25,939 nucleotides of DNA from an uncultured Lachnospiraceae bacterium (GTDB taxonomy: Bacteria; Bacillota; Clostridia; Lachnospirales; Lachnospiraceae). Location of the stretch: the NCBI GenBank assembly GCA_910586645.1, contig CAJUIS010000030.1, positions 1 to 25,939 of the forward strand, read 5' to 3'. Under the pieces are notes generated by a model. That model saw only the letters and a list, made by a program, of their open reading frames with translations, was not told the DNA's origin and did no database searches. A program made the position numbers and the translations under genes. Shown one piece after another: positions 14,836 through 23,680 of the stretch; position 1 is the stretch's first letter, and each line of letters begins with the position of its first letter.

Positions 14836-17800
14836 ATGAGAAATGCAGATTTATATGAGTATAAGCTTGGCATCGACATTGGCTCTACAACTGTCAAAGT
14901 CGCTATACTGGATCAAAAAAACCAGATCCTGTTTTCTGATTACGAACGTCATTTTGCCAATATCCGGGAAACCTTATCCTCCCTGATCGAAAAAGCATAT
15001 GACAAGCTTGGCGACGCTTCTTTGTCCCCGGTCATTACAGGTTCCGGAGGACTGACGCTCGCAAAGCATTTGAATATCCCATTTGTACAGGAAGTCATTG
15101 CCGTATCCACGGCTCTGTCTGACTATGCGCCCCAGACAGACGTTGCCATTGAGCTAGGCGGAGAAGACGCCAAAATCATCTATTTTGAAAACGGCTCCGT
15201 TGAACAGCGCATGAATGGGATTTGCGCCGGAGGCACAGGCTCTTTTATCGATCAGATGGCGTCGCTGATTCAGACAGACGCGTCCGGACTGAACGAATAC
15301 GCAAAAAATTATCAGGAAATTTATCCCATTGCAGCCCGATGCGGCGTATTTGCCAAAACAGATATCCAGCCTCTCATCAATGAAGGGGCCACAAAAGAAG
15401 ATCTTTCCGCTTCCATCTTTCAGGCAGTTGTAAATCAGACCATCAGCGGGCTTGCCTGCGGGAAGCCAGTCCGGGGCCATGTCGCGTTTCTCGGCGGACC
15501 CCTGCACTTTCTTTCAGAACTTAAGGCATCCTTTATCCGCACGCTGCGTTTAGACAGCGAACATATTATAGAACCGGAGCATTCCCATCTTTTTGCGGCA
15601 ATCGGCTCCGCTTTAAATTGCAAAGAAAACACCGTAACTTCTCTTGGAGCTTTAAAGGAAAAACTCTCGTCTAAGCTCCATATGGAGTTCGAAGTTGCAA
15701 GGCTGAACCCTTTATTTGAAAATGAAGACGCCTATCAGGAATTTTTAACGCGGCATTCGGGGCATCATGTAAAAAAAGCCGCTCTCGCCTCTTATTCCGG
15801 GAATTGCTATCTCGGCATTGACGCCGGATCCACCACGACAAAAATCGCTCTGATCGGGGAAGACGGCTCCCTTTTGCATTCCTTTTACGACAACAACAAC
15901 GGAAGCCCCCTGACCACAGCTTTGCGTGCGCTCAAAGAAATTGACGCGCTTCTGCCAGACGGTGCAACTATCGCTTATTCCTGCTCTACCGGATATGGCG
16001 AAGCCCTGTTAAAATCCGCCCTTCTTTTGGATGAAGGCGAAGTGGAAACCGTCGCCCATTACTATGCGGCTGCTTTCTTTAATCCAGACGTGGACTGCAT
16101 TTTAGACATCGGCGGCCAGGACATGAAATGCATCAAAATCAAAAACCGGACAATTGACAGCGTCCAGCTCAACGAAGCATGCTCTTCCGGGTGCGGCTCT
16201 TTTATCGAGACATTTGCAAAATCTTTAAACTTCTCTGTGCAGGATTTTGCAAAAGAAGCCCTGTTTGCCCAAAATCCGATTGATCTTGGCACGCGCTGCA
16301 CCGTATTTATGAATTCCAAAGTCAAACAGGCGCAAAAAGAAGGCGCGCTTGTTTCAGATATTTCCGCGGGACTTGCGTATTCTGTCATAAAAAACGCTTT
16401 ATTTAAAGTAATCAAACTCTCCGACGCGTCTGAACTTGGCAGCCACATTGTCGTACAGGGCGGCACGTTTTACAACAACGCCGTACTAAGAAGCTTTGAA
16501 CAGATTTCCGGCTGTCATGTTATCCGTCCGGACATTGCCGGCATTATGGGGGCGTTCGGAGCAGCTCTAATCGCAAAAGAGCGCCACGCAGAAGGAAAGA
16601 AAACCTCCATGCTTCCCATGAAGGACATTCTTTCCCTGACATTTGAAACAGAGCTTACCCGGTGTCAAAAATGCACGAATCACTGCCTTTTAACAGTCAA
16701 CCATTTTTCCGGCCAAAGACAATACATCACCGGAAACCGCTGCGAACGAGGACTTGGAGAAGACAGAAAAACAGAAGATCTTCCCAATCTGTTTGCCTAT
16801 AAAAACAAACGGATTTTTTCCTTCCCTCCCCTGTCAAAACAGGAAGCGGTACGCGGCACAGTCGGCCTGCCCCGCGTTTTAAATATGTACGAAAACTATC
16901 CGTTCTGGGCGGTCTTTTTCAGGGAGCTGAAATTCAGGACGCTGCTCTCTCCAAAATCTTCGCGCAAAATTTATGAACTTGGCATTGACTCCATTCCAAG
17001 CGAATCGGAATGCTATCCCGCCAAACTGGCGCACGGCCATATTTCCTGGCTGATTGAACGGAATCCAGATTTCATTTTTTATCCCGGCATTCCCTACGAA
17101 CGGAATGAATTTCCAGATTCCAACAATCACTTTAACTGCCCGATTGTAACTTCTTACGCAGAAAACATAAAAAACAACGTAGACGCCATTACCTCCGGCC
17201 AGATGCGGTTTTTGAATCCGTTTCTGACGTTCGGCAGCTATGAAGCCTTAGAAACGGAACTGGCAAAGATTTTTGCAAAAGAATTTCAGATTCCAAAACA
17301 GGAAATCCGCATGGCCGCCAAAGCCGGATGGAAAGCGCTTGCCGACGCAAGAACCGACATACAGAAAAAAGGCGAAGAGGTCTTAGATTATTTAAAACGG
17401 ACAGGGAAACGCGGCATTGTGCTCGCCGGACGCCCCTATCATATCGATCCGGAAATCAACCACGGCATACCGGAATTGATTGCCTCTTACGGACTTGCCG
17501 TCCTGACGGAAGATTCCATATCCCATTTAAAACAGCCGGATCGCCCTTTGATTGTCATGGATCAGTGGATGTACCACTCAAGGCTTTACGCAGCCGCCAA
17601 TTATGTAAAAACGCAGGAGAACCTCGACTTAATCCAGCTTAATTCTTTCGGCTGCGGTTTGGACGCCGTCACAACAGACTGTGTCAGCGATATTTTAAAT
17701 AAATCCGGCAAGATCTACACCTGCCTGAAAATCGACGAAGTCAACAATCTCGGCGCGGCGCGCATACGCATCCGTTCCCTGCTTGCAGCAATCCGCGTCC

Positions 17801-19218
17801 GTGAAAAGAACCCGGATAAAAAGGACAGGATCGTTGTGTCCTCCAGCTATAAGCGCACAATTTTTACGGAAGAAATGCGCAAAAATTATACCATCCTCTG
17901 TCCTCAGATGTCACCGATCCACTTTGATCTGTTAGAGCCTGCATTCCGGACTGCCGGATACCGTATGGCGGTGCTTGACAGCGACAGTCCGGAAACGATT
18001 GACAGCGGCTTAAAGTACGTCAATAATGACGCCTGCTATCCGTCCCTGATTGTTGTGGGACAGATTATGGACGCAGCGCTTTCCGGCAAATATGATATGA
18101 CAAAAACAGCCGTTTTAATTTCTCAGACAGGAGGCGGATGCCGCGCGTCCAACTACATTGGATTTATCCGCCGCGCCCTGGAAAAAGCAGGCTATCCGGA
18201 TGTCCCGGTGATTTCAATCAATTTAAGCGGCCTGGAAAAAAATCCCGGCTTCAAACTTACGCCCAGGCTGCTGCAGCATGGACTTTACGCGCTGGTTTTT
18301 GGCGATATTTTTATGCGCTGCCTGTACCGCACCCGGCCATATGAAACCGTCCCCGGATCCGCCAACGCACTGCACGAAAAATGGAAAAAGGAAGTTATCG
18401 CTTTTATATCGCAGGATAAAGTCCTCTCCCACCGGAAGTATAAAAAACTGTGCCGGGCAATTATCCGGGATTTTGACACGCTTCCGCTTACAGACGCAAA
18501 GAAGCCGAAAGTCGGCATAGTCGGTGAAATTCTGGTAAAATTTCTTCCGGCTGCAAACAATCACCTTGTAGAGCTTCTGGAATCTGAAGGCGCAGAGGCC
18601 GTCGTGCCGGATTTGACAGATTTCCTGCTTTATACGTTTTACAATCAGAAATTTCAGTCTGAACATCTCGGAAAGAAAAAACAGGCGGCCAGAAACGCAG
18701 AAATCGGCATCCGTTTTTTTGAATGGCTGAGAAACGCCGCAAGGGATGAATTTAAAAAAAGCCGGCGTTTTGACGCCCCCGCAGATATTTCACAACTTGC
18801 GGACTACGCCAAAGACATCGTATCTTTGGGCAACCAGACAGGTGAAGGCTGGTTTTTAACCGGGGAAATGCTGGAACTGATACATATGGGCACAAATAAT
18901 ATCGTCTGCACGCAGCCGTTTGGCTGCCTGCCAAATCACGTCGTCGGAAAAGGTGTCATCAAAAAGATCCGCAAACAGCATCCTCTGGCCAACATCGTAG
19001 CCGTGGATTACGATCCCGGGGCCAGTGAAGTCAATCAGTTAAACCGCATCAAACTGATGCTGTCCACCGCACAGAAAAATCTTGAAAACTGCCCTGTTGT
19101 CAAAGCATATGACATACAAAACAAAACGCTTTCAAAAGAACTTGAAGATGCGCTGTCTCTCCAGAAAACATCTTTAAAAGAGACAGATACCGTCACTATG
19201 AACGCCAGAAGAACGTAA
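14836..19218 (+). CDS. Giant acyl-CoA dehydratase activase-related protein (double BcrAD/BadFG ATPase, DUF2229, HgdB-like)
   Basis: A 1460-residue cytoplasmic protein of a family widespread in anaerobes. Two ASKHA-type activase domains (PF01869) come first: residues about 10-265 (GIDIGSTTVK, ICAGGTGSF) and about 325-580 (GIDAGSTTTK, ACSSGCGSF). Each keeps the cysteine pair that in the 2-hydroxyglutaryl-CoA dehydratase activator HgdC ligates the shared [4Fe-4S] cluster: C130/C169 and C449/C488 (C453 extra). A Cys knuckle (C610, C613, C617, C636) follows, then a DUF2229-like region and a C-terminal dehydratase-like part (NNDACYPSLIVVGQ, SQTGGGCRASNY). Such proteins are presumed to drive ATP-dependent low-potential electron transfer; the substrate is unknown. 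ATG 14836 is chosen (AGGTGAT upstream); the frame from TTG 14737 overlaps the promoter. No dehydratase subunit genes adjoin it. Confidence 0.9.
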   Translation: MRNADLYEYKLGIDIGSTTVKVAILDQKNQILFSDYERHFANIRETLSSLIEKAYDKLGDASLSPVITGSGGLTLAKHLNIPFVQEVIAVSTALSDYAPQTDVAIELGGEDAKIIYFENGSVEQRMNGICAGGTGSFIDQMASLIQTDASGLNEYAKNYQEIYPIAARCGVFAKTDIQPLINEGATKEDLSASIFQAVVNQTISGLACGKPVRGHVAFLGGPLHFLSELKASFIRTLRLDSEHIIEPEHSHLFAAIGSALNCKENTVTSLGALKEKLSSKLHMEFEVARLNPLFENEDAYQEFLTRHSGHHVKKAALASYSGNCYLGIDAGSTTTKIALIGEDGSLLHSFYDNNNGSPLTTALRALKEIDALLPDGATIAYSCSTGYGEALLKSALLLDEGEVETVAHYYAAAFFNPDVDCILDIGGQDMKCIKIKNRTIDSVQLNEACSSGCGSFIETFAKSLNFSVQDFAKEALFAQNPIDLGTRCTVFMNSKVKQAQKEGALVSDISAGLAYSVIKNALFKVIKLSDASELGSHIVVQGGTFYNNAVLRSFEQISGCHVIRPDIAGIMGAFGAALIAKERHAEGKKTSMLPMKDILSLTFETELTRCQKCTNHCLLTVNHFSGQRQYITGNRCERGLGEDRKTEDLPNLFAYKNKRIFSFPPLSKQEAVRGTVGLPRVLNMYENYPFWAVFFRELKFRTLLSPKSSRKIYELGIDSIPSESECYPAKLAHGHISWLIERNPDFIFYPGIPYERNEFPDSNNHFNCPIVTSYAENIKNNVDAITSGQMRFLNPFLTFGSYEALETELAKIFAKEFQIPKQEIRMAAKAGWKALADARTDIQKKGEEVLDYLKRTGKRGIVLAGRPYHIDPEINHGIPELIASYGLAVLTEDSISHLKQPDRPLIVMDQWMYHSRLYAAANYVKTQENLDLIQLNSFGCGLDAVTTDCVSDILNKSGKIYTCLKIDEVNNLGAARIRIRSLLAAIRVREKNPDKKDRIVVSSSYKRTIFTEEMRKNYTILCPQMSPIHFDLLEPAFRTAGYRMAVLDSDSPETIDSGLKYVNNDACYPSLIVVGQIMDAALSGKYDMTKTAVLISQTGGGCRASNYIGFIRRALEKAGYPDVPVISINLSGLEKNPGFKLTPRLLQHGLYALVFGDIFMRCLYRTRPYETVPGSANALHEKWKKEVIAFISQDKVLSHRKYKKLCRAIIRDFDTLPLTDAKKPKVGIVGEILVKFLPAANNHLVELLESEGAEAVVPDLTDFLLYTFYNQKFQSEHLGKKKQAARNAEIGIRFFEWLRNAARDEFKKSRRFDAPADISQLADYAKDIVSLGNQTGEGWFLTGEMLELIHMGTNNIVCTQPFGCLPNHVVGKGVIKKIRKQHPLANIVAVDYDPGASEVNQLNRIKLMLSTAQKNLENCPVVKAYDIQNKTLSKELEDALSLQKTSLKETDTVTMNARRT

Positions 19219-19220
19219 AT

Positions 19221-19259
19221 GCAAATCAGGAGGGAGCCGCTTGTTCCCTCCTGATTTGC
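19221..19259. terminator. Perfect 15-bp hairpin after the activase gene
   Basis: GCAAATCAGGAGGGA (19221-19235) and TCCCTCCTGATTTGC (19245-19259) are perfectly complementary around a 9-nt loop, starting 2 bp after the activase stop codon. No T-run follows on either strand, so it is an atypical intrinsic terminator; it may end transcription or protect the mRNA 3' end. Confidence 0.55.
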
Positions 19260-19365
19260 CGTCCTCAGCGCGCCAAAAGACACATATCCGGAAAAGCTGA
19301 TTTTTTCAGCCGTCAATTGCAAACCAGCCATCCACTTTGGACGGGAATCTCAGATTACATTCCTT

Positions 19366-19995
19366 CTATGAATCAATCATTCCATTCGTAATCCGCACAA
19401 TCTCATCTGCCTCATTCGCCAAATATTTACTATGCGTAACCACAATTACACATTTACCCAGCTCATGGGCAGTCCGCTTTAACAACTCAATAATCCCCAC
19501 TGCGGTCTGTTCATCCAGATTTCCAGTTGGCTCGTCCGCCAATAAAACTTTTGCATTGCTTGCCAGAGCTCTTGCAATCGCTACCCGCTGCTGCTGCCCT
19601 CCAGACAGCTTCATTACATTTCTTTTCCATGTCTCCTGCAAAATATTCACTTTTGAAAGCAGTTCCTCCGGCTTCTCTGCTCCTCCCAGTTTGACATTTT
19701 CCTCCGCAGTAAGATAATCAATCAGATTATATTCCTGAAAAACTAAGGATACATGATGCTTTCTGTGATAATTCAAACCTTTCGTAAGGATATCTTCTCC
19801 TTCATATAGAACAGTCCCTCCTGTCGGACTGTCAAGCCCTGCCAGCAAAGACAAAAGAGTTGTTTTTCCGGCTCCGCTGGCTCCAATGATGGTATAAAAC
19901 TTTTTTTCTTCAAACCGGACAGAAATATTTTTTAAAACTTTCCTATCCTTTTGGGATTTATATGCATATTCCACATTTTTTGCTTCTAATATCAT
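19366..19995 (-). CDS. ABC transporter ATP-binding protein (MacB/LolD-type)
   Basis: A 209-residue ATPase that should power the two FtsX-like permeases encoded upstream. All motifs are canonical: Walker A GASGAGKT (38-45), Q-loop VFQEYNL, signature LSGGQQQR (130-137), Walker B LLADEPTGNLD (D154, E155) and switch His188. The ADEPTGNLD form is characteristic of the MacB/LolD/FtsE-related class. I chose ATG 19995, nine bases after GGAGG (20009-20005); the longer frame from 20076 adds a Cys/Arg-rich segment with no counterpart in the family. A 145-bp gap separates it from the preceding permease gene, longer than the other spacings in the cluster. Two weak hairpins (19296-19310, 19328-19344) lie downstream and may terminate the operon. 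Confidence 0.93.
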   Translation of the reverse strand: MILEAKNVEYAYKSQKDRKVLKNISVRFEEKKFYTIIGASGAGKTTLLSLLAGLDSPTGGTVLYEGEDILTKGLNYHRKHHVSLVFQEYNLIDYLTAEENVKLGGAEKPEELLSKVNILQETWKRNVMKLSGGQQQRVAIARALASNAKVLLADEPTGNLDEQTAVGIIELLKRTAHELGKCVIVVTHSKYLANEADEIVRITNGMIDS

Positions 19996-20093
19996 TTCTA
20001 CTGTCCTCCTTAACTTTCCAAGAGCGCCGCATTCAGAAACTCTGTACAGAATACAGGATATCCGGCAACCAGACATATCTATATTCGGCGCCT

Positions 20094-20123
20094 ACAGCCC
20101 TTAATGCAACAGCCCTTAAATGC
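20094..20123. repeat. Short tandem repeat in the permease-ATPase gap
   Basis: ACAGCCCTTAATGC (20094-20107) is repeated as ACAGCCCTTAAATGC (20109-20123), one base longer. It occupies part of the 145-bp untranslated gap 19996-20140. No convincing promoter or terminator is visible in that gap; the repeat could be a regulatory site or a simple duplication. Confidence 0.4.
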
Positions 20124-20140
20124 CTGCGCACATAAACGAT

Positions 20141-21583
20141 TTATAAATCCTGCAGGATATTCCCGGGATTCCTTTTCAATATGGCAATGCCTGATATGCA
20201 TACAGATATTGTAATAAGCAAAGCAATTCCCGCAGCATCCTGTATTAATATCCCGGAAGTAATTTTTGCCTGCACACCAACCACATCCTGCTCTGATTTT
20301 TCGTAAGAAAACGCCACTTTTCCCTCATCCAGTAAATTCTGTTCTTCCACACTCTGTATCTGCTGCTCTGCCAGATAATCCGCCGTCAGACCTGTCACTC
20401 CCGGCGCAGCTAAAAAGGAAATCCACACAGCCACTGCTGCAGTCATAAGCGCTTCTGTCATAATCTGAGCTAAAATCTGAATTTTTGAAGTTCCCATTGA
20501 CAACATAATTCCAATTTCCCTATTCCGGCTTTTCATCCAAAACTGAAAAATAAGAAACAAGATAACCAGACCTGCTCCTGAAATGACACAGACGAAAACT
20601 CTGCTGTACTGTTCCATTTCATTAAAATTTGCGGACAGAGTATCCATATTTCCGTTATTGTCAATCAGATCATACCTTTCCCATGCTATATCTGCCCCCA
20701 TTACACTTTTCTTCACGGTTTCATAATCATTCACATCTGCAATCTTAAAATATGCCTTCTCATATAATGGATCGCCTGCTTTCCCATCCACCTTTTCCGG
20801 GAAATCCAAATCCGTAAAAATAATATTTTCAGATCGGTAAGTGTCTCCAAACATATAAGGGGCTATTGGCCGGTTTACCTGATAGACGCCAACAACTTCG
20901 GCTTCATAAGTCATAGAATCCTCTTTATCACGACAATTGCCAAATCTTATTTTGCATCCGGTTTCTAATTGATTTTTATCTGCAAGCTCTGATGAAATGA
21001 CACAGACATCCTTTTCACCTTCTTGAATCATTCTGCCCTCCGTGATAAAGGCATTGCCCGAAAGAAATTCAGAGTCCATAGACATATCTTTGTTTCCAAT
21101 CAGTGACACGCCTCCAAGATCACTGTACTGATCCACATCCTCATCCTCAATACGGATAAAATCAACTGGTCTTGCGGCAGTTGTAACTGTTGTAATATTG
21201 TAATCAGCAATCCCTTCTGTACCTGCTATTATTTCAATATCCTCCACTAACAGAGTTTCAAAAGAATTATCCGTCCATGTTCTCCAGCTTTCTACTCCGT
21301 CTATTGTAATTTTTTCCTGATGGTATCCGCCCAAGCTGCCTTCCTTATGGTCAAGCCGCTCTGATAACTCATCAATCCTTCGGTGCCTGTCCGCTTCATT
21401 TTCTTCAAGCACAAGCCCTGCACCGATGGCCTGCCTTGTACGATCCTGCATTTGAATCGTTGCTTTCCCGCTGCTCATTCCAGACAATAGCAACAGGCTG
21501 ATGGTAAATACAGTTACAAACAGCAGGACGCTTTTTACAGGCTTTCTAATAACAGAACGCCATGCCAAACTAAAACCATTCAT
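20141..21583 (-). CDS. FtsX-like ABC permease 2 (MacB-type topology)
   Basis: A 480-residue permease. A first membrane helix (about 17-36, SVLLFVTVFTISLLLLSG) is followed by an extracytoplasmic domain of about 290 residues (MacB_PCD-like), then three C-terminal helices of the FtsX domain (about 328-350, 370-400, 445-470) with the cytoplasmic coupling segment MKSRNREIGIMLSMGTSK, a family hallmark. MacB-type permeases do not carry substrate across the inner membrane but transmit ATPase motion to the outside (established for MacB). The start ATG has GGAGG upstream and lies 3 bp from the stop of the first permease gene, so the two are tightly coupled and probably form a heterodimer. The ligand is unknown. 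Confidence 0.9.
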   Translation of the reverse strand: MNGFSLAWRSVIRKPVKSVLLFVTVFTISLLLLSGMSSGKATIQMQDRTRQAIGAGLVLEENEADRHRRIDELSERLDHKEGSLGGYHQEKITIDGVESWRTWTDNSFETLLVEDIEIIAGTEGIADYNITTVTTAARPVDFIRIEDEDVDQYSDLGGVSLIGNKDMSMDSEFLSGNAFITEGRMIQEGEKDVCVISSELADKNQLETGCKIRFGNCRDKEDSMTYEAEVVGVYQVNRPIAPYMFGDTYRSENIIFTDLDFPEKVDGKAGDPLYEKAYFKIADVNDYETVKKSVMGADIAWERYDLIDNNGNMDTLSANFNEMEQYSRVFVCVISGAGLVILFLIFQFWMKSRNREIGIMLSMGTSKIQILAQIMTEALMTAAVAVWISFLAAPGVTGLTADYLAEQQIQSVEEQNLLDEGKVAFSYEKSEQDVVGVQAKITSGILIQDAAGIALLITISVCISGIAILKRNPGNILQDL

Positions 21584-21586
21584 TTA

Positions 21587-22804
21587 CTATCCCTCCATTT
21601 TTGATAAAATATTTTTAGGATTTGTCCTTAAAATGGGCAGCAGTGAAATACAGACGGCAATAACCGCTATACAGCCTCCTGCAAAGAACATTGTTGCAAT
21701 ATCCCTAACTTGTAAAAAAACGGATAAAAAAACTGCCGCATTTTCCTCCATAAGCAATTTTTTCATCATTCCTGTCATTCCACTTCCTATTACACAGGCG
21801 CCTAATACAGACAAACAAAAGACGACTGCCATTTCCATAAAAACCTGTACAAAAATATCCGTTTTTCTTTTTCCCATACTGATAAAAACAGCAATTTCTC
21901 TTTTTCTCGACCGCATCCACATACAGAGCAATAATGAAGTAATTGTTGCCCCTGCAGCCAACGTGAATAGCAGCATAAGTTTTATCACACGGACTATTCT
22001 GTTCAGCGGCGCCTCCAACTGACGATACAACATATCAGCAGTTGCAATTTTCACTCTGTCACCAAAAAAATCTTCTAATTCCCGTATCAGAATATCTATC
22101 TGATCCGGATTTTTAGTATATACTGCTATCTTAGGGTAACCTGTATGATCAAACAGCCCCATATAGGACTCATTGTCAATAAAAATCTGGTTTTCAATAC
22201 GGTTGACTGCCGGCAGGGTATCCATCTGATTTCTCTCGCTTCCCGCAACGAAAACACCTATAATCTTTACGCTGATGACACTCCCGTTTTCTGTTCCGAC
22301 TTTCATCTCATCCCCTATTTCAAGACCATTCGCATCTGCCAGCACATAATTGATTACAGCCCCTTTTTCAGAGCCCTCCGTAATCATAGTTCCCTTCATT
22401 AAGCGATATCTTAAATCACTAAAGGCGCTGTCACGCTCCAGATCATCATAGGACAGCAACGTTACTTTCGAATTATTTTCTTCCTCAGAGTCACTATTTG
22501 TAATAGGATTAAAATCAGCAGGATAAACAGAGTTACTAGCCAGACGGTTGACATATATCACTCCATCCAGGTCTTGAATCGCTCTAATCTCATTTTCAGT
22601 TATAATCTGACTGTTTTCCTTCACTTCCAGCGCCGCCTTGGTTCCCATCTTTTCCTGCATAGTTATCCGGGAATCTTCTGTAGCATGCAAAATCATGTAA
22701 GAACTCAAAATCATGCTGTTTATAAACAGCAGCGCCAGAAGCAAAATAAATGTCTTAGACTTCTTTCGGCATAAATACCGGAATGCAAGCTGATAAAATT
22801 TCAA
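21587..22804 (-). CDS. FtsX-like ABC permease 1 (MacB-type topology)
   Basis: A 405-residue permease of the same design as its neighbour: N-terminal helix (about 17-40, KTFILLLALLFINSMILSS), an extracytoplasmic domain of about 210 residues, then three helices with the coupling segment MRSRKREIAVFISMGKRK. Its external domain is shorter and dissimilar to that of permease 2, as expected for a heterodimer with specialised faces. It starts at TTG 22804, supported by GGAGG (22817-22813) eight bases upstream; the next in-frame ATG would delete the first membrane helix. It begins 16 bp after the lipoprotein gene, so lipoprotein and permeases form one operon. Confidence 0.88.
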   Translation of the reverse strand: MKFYQLAFRYLCRKKSKTFILLLALLFINSMILSSYMILHATEDSRITMQEKMGTKAALEVKENSQIITENEIRAIQDLDGVIYVNRLASNSVYPADFNPITNSDSEEENNSKVTLLSYDDLERDSAFSDLRYRLMKGTMITEGSEKGAVINYVLADANGLEIGDEMKVGTENGSVISVKIIGVFVAGSERNQMDTLPAVNRIENQIFIDNESYMGLFDHTGYPKIAVYTKNPDQIDILIRELEDFFGDRVKIATADMLYRQLEAPLNRIVRVIKLMLLFTLAAGATITSLLLCMWMRSRKREIAVFISMGKRKTDIFVQVFMEMAVVFCLSVLGACVIGSGMTGMMKKLLMEENAAVFLSVFLQVRDIATMFFAGGCIAVIAVCISLLPILRTNPKNILSKMEG

Positions 22805-22820
22805 AATCTATACCTCCTGT

Positions 22821-23480
22821 TCAGGCCGTCCTATGACATAGAATAATTTTAGTTGCCGATACATGATGCATATCCTCAAAACTTCCATAGATAATAACGC
22901 TTGCCTGTTTCTTAATGTCAGTTACAGACGCCTGTTCCAATTCTGCAATCCCGGTTGACATACAGATGGTTGCAATCTGAACCACACAGCCCTTCTGATA
23001 TGTCACCACTACATTTGTATCCTCGCTTTCATACCCAGGCGCAGCAATTACACCCGTCCTTCCATCATCTTCTGTTATAGCAGGGCTTACTGTACAACCT
23101 TCACCGGAAAATTCCACAACACTCCCTGTTATAGCCGCTGATGTATACAGACTGTCTGCATCCACTTTCTCATCTGTACCATTGGCTGTGGTATCATTCT
23201 GATTCTCCTGCGAAATGTCCGCTCCGTTTGTTCCGTTCCCATCCGGCAGAAAATTGTCTTTGCTTTTCTGGCTGCCATTGCCATCTGCATGATCTGTTTT
23301 AGGAGCAGTGTTATCGTTTTCACCTGAATGCGTATTCTCGTCATCAGATATGCTGTTCCATTCTTCTGTTATAGGCTTATTGTCACTCCCTGTCTTTTCA
23401 TTTGTTCCAGCGCCGCACCCCGTAAGAGCTGATACGCACAATCCAATTATGAAACCTTTCCACATTTTTTGATTTTTCAT
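22821..23480 (-). CDS. Lipoprotein partner of the FtsX-type transporter
   Basis: A 219-residue predicted lipoprotein: signal segment KGFIIGLCVSALTGC with lipobox L-T-G-C22. A long Asn/Asp/Gly/Lys-rich, probably disordered tether follows (about 25-115), then a compact C-terminal domain (about 118-219) with beta-rich segments (VVVTYQKGCVVQIATI; VIIYGSFEDMHHVSATKII) faintly like DUF5666-type domains. The domain contains four cysteines that could form disulfides. I chose ATG 23480 (GGAGG eight bases upstream); the frame from 23507 only adds a Lys-rich leader. It is the first gene of the transporter operon, divergent from the response regulator, so it likely works outside the membrane with the permeases, as a ligand-binding or adaptor protein in place of MacA (inference). 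Confidence 0.82.
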   Translation of the reverse strand: MKNQKMWKGFIIGLCVSALTGCGAGTNEKTGSDNKPITEEWNSISDDENTHSGENDNTAPKTDHADGNGSQKSKDNFLPDGNGTNGADISQENQNDTTANGTDEKVDADSLYTSAAITGSVVEFSGEGCTVSPAITEDDGRTGVIAAPGYESEDTNVVVTYQKGCVVQIATICMSTGIAELEQASVTDIKKQASVIIYGSFEDMHHVSATKIILCHRTA

Positions 23481-23561
23481 AATAAAAACCTCCTTTCTTT
23501 TTTTCATTTTAACTGCAAAGTTCTAAAAAAATCTTGTAACCGGAATCAATTTAAACGGCTT

Positions 23562-23597
23562 TTTTTATAGGATTTTTATAGAATTATCTGCTATACT
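23562..23597 (+). promoter_or_regulatory. Response-regulator promoter with 11-bp-period direct repeat
   Basis: TTTTTATAGGA (23562-23572) and TTTTTATAGAA (23573-23583) are tandem copies with an 11-bp period, as expected for two head-to-tail OmpR/PhoB-family monomers. They overlap the -35 region of an extended -10 promoter TGCTATACT (23589-23597), which has no good -35 of its own. The region 23481-23680 also must contain the divergent promoter of the lipoprotein operon; the best candidate (TTGATT-17-TTAGAA) is weak, so activation by the regulator is plausible in both directions. Confidence 0.5.
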
Positions 23598-23680
23598 AAA
23601 TGGAAAAGAGTAACCTGCAAATGGAAAAATGTCTTTCCGGCCATATGTGGAATGACGCCACAGAAAAAGGATTTGATACC

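Noticed and set aside
18223..18666. A 147-codon - strand frame inside the activase gene
   Set aside because: Antisense to conserved dehydratase-like sequence; composition typical of a reverse-strand shadow and no start signals.
19996..20076. N-terminal extension of the ATPase from 20076
   Set aside because: The added residues do not resemble the family, and GGAGG nine bases before ATG 19995 gives the standard start.
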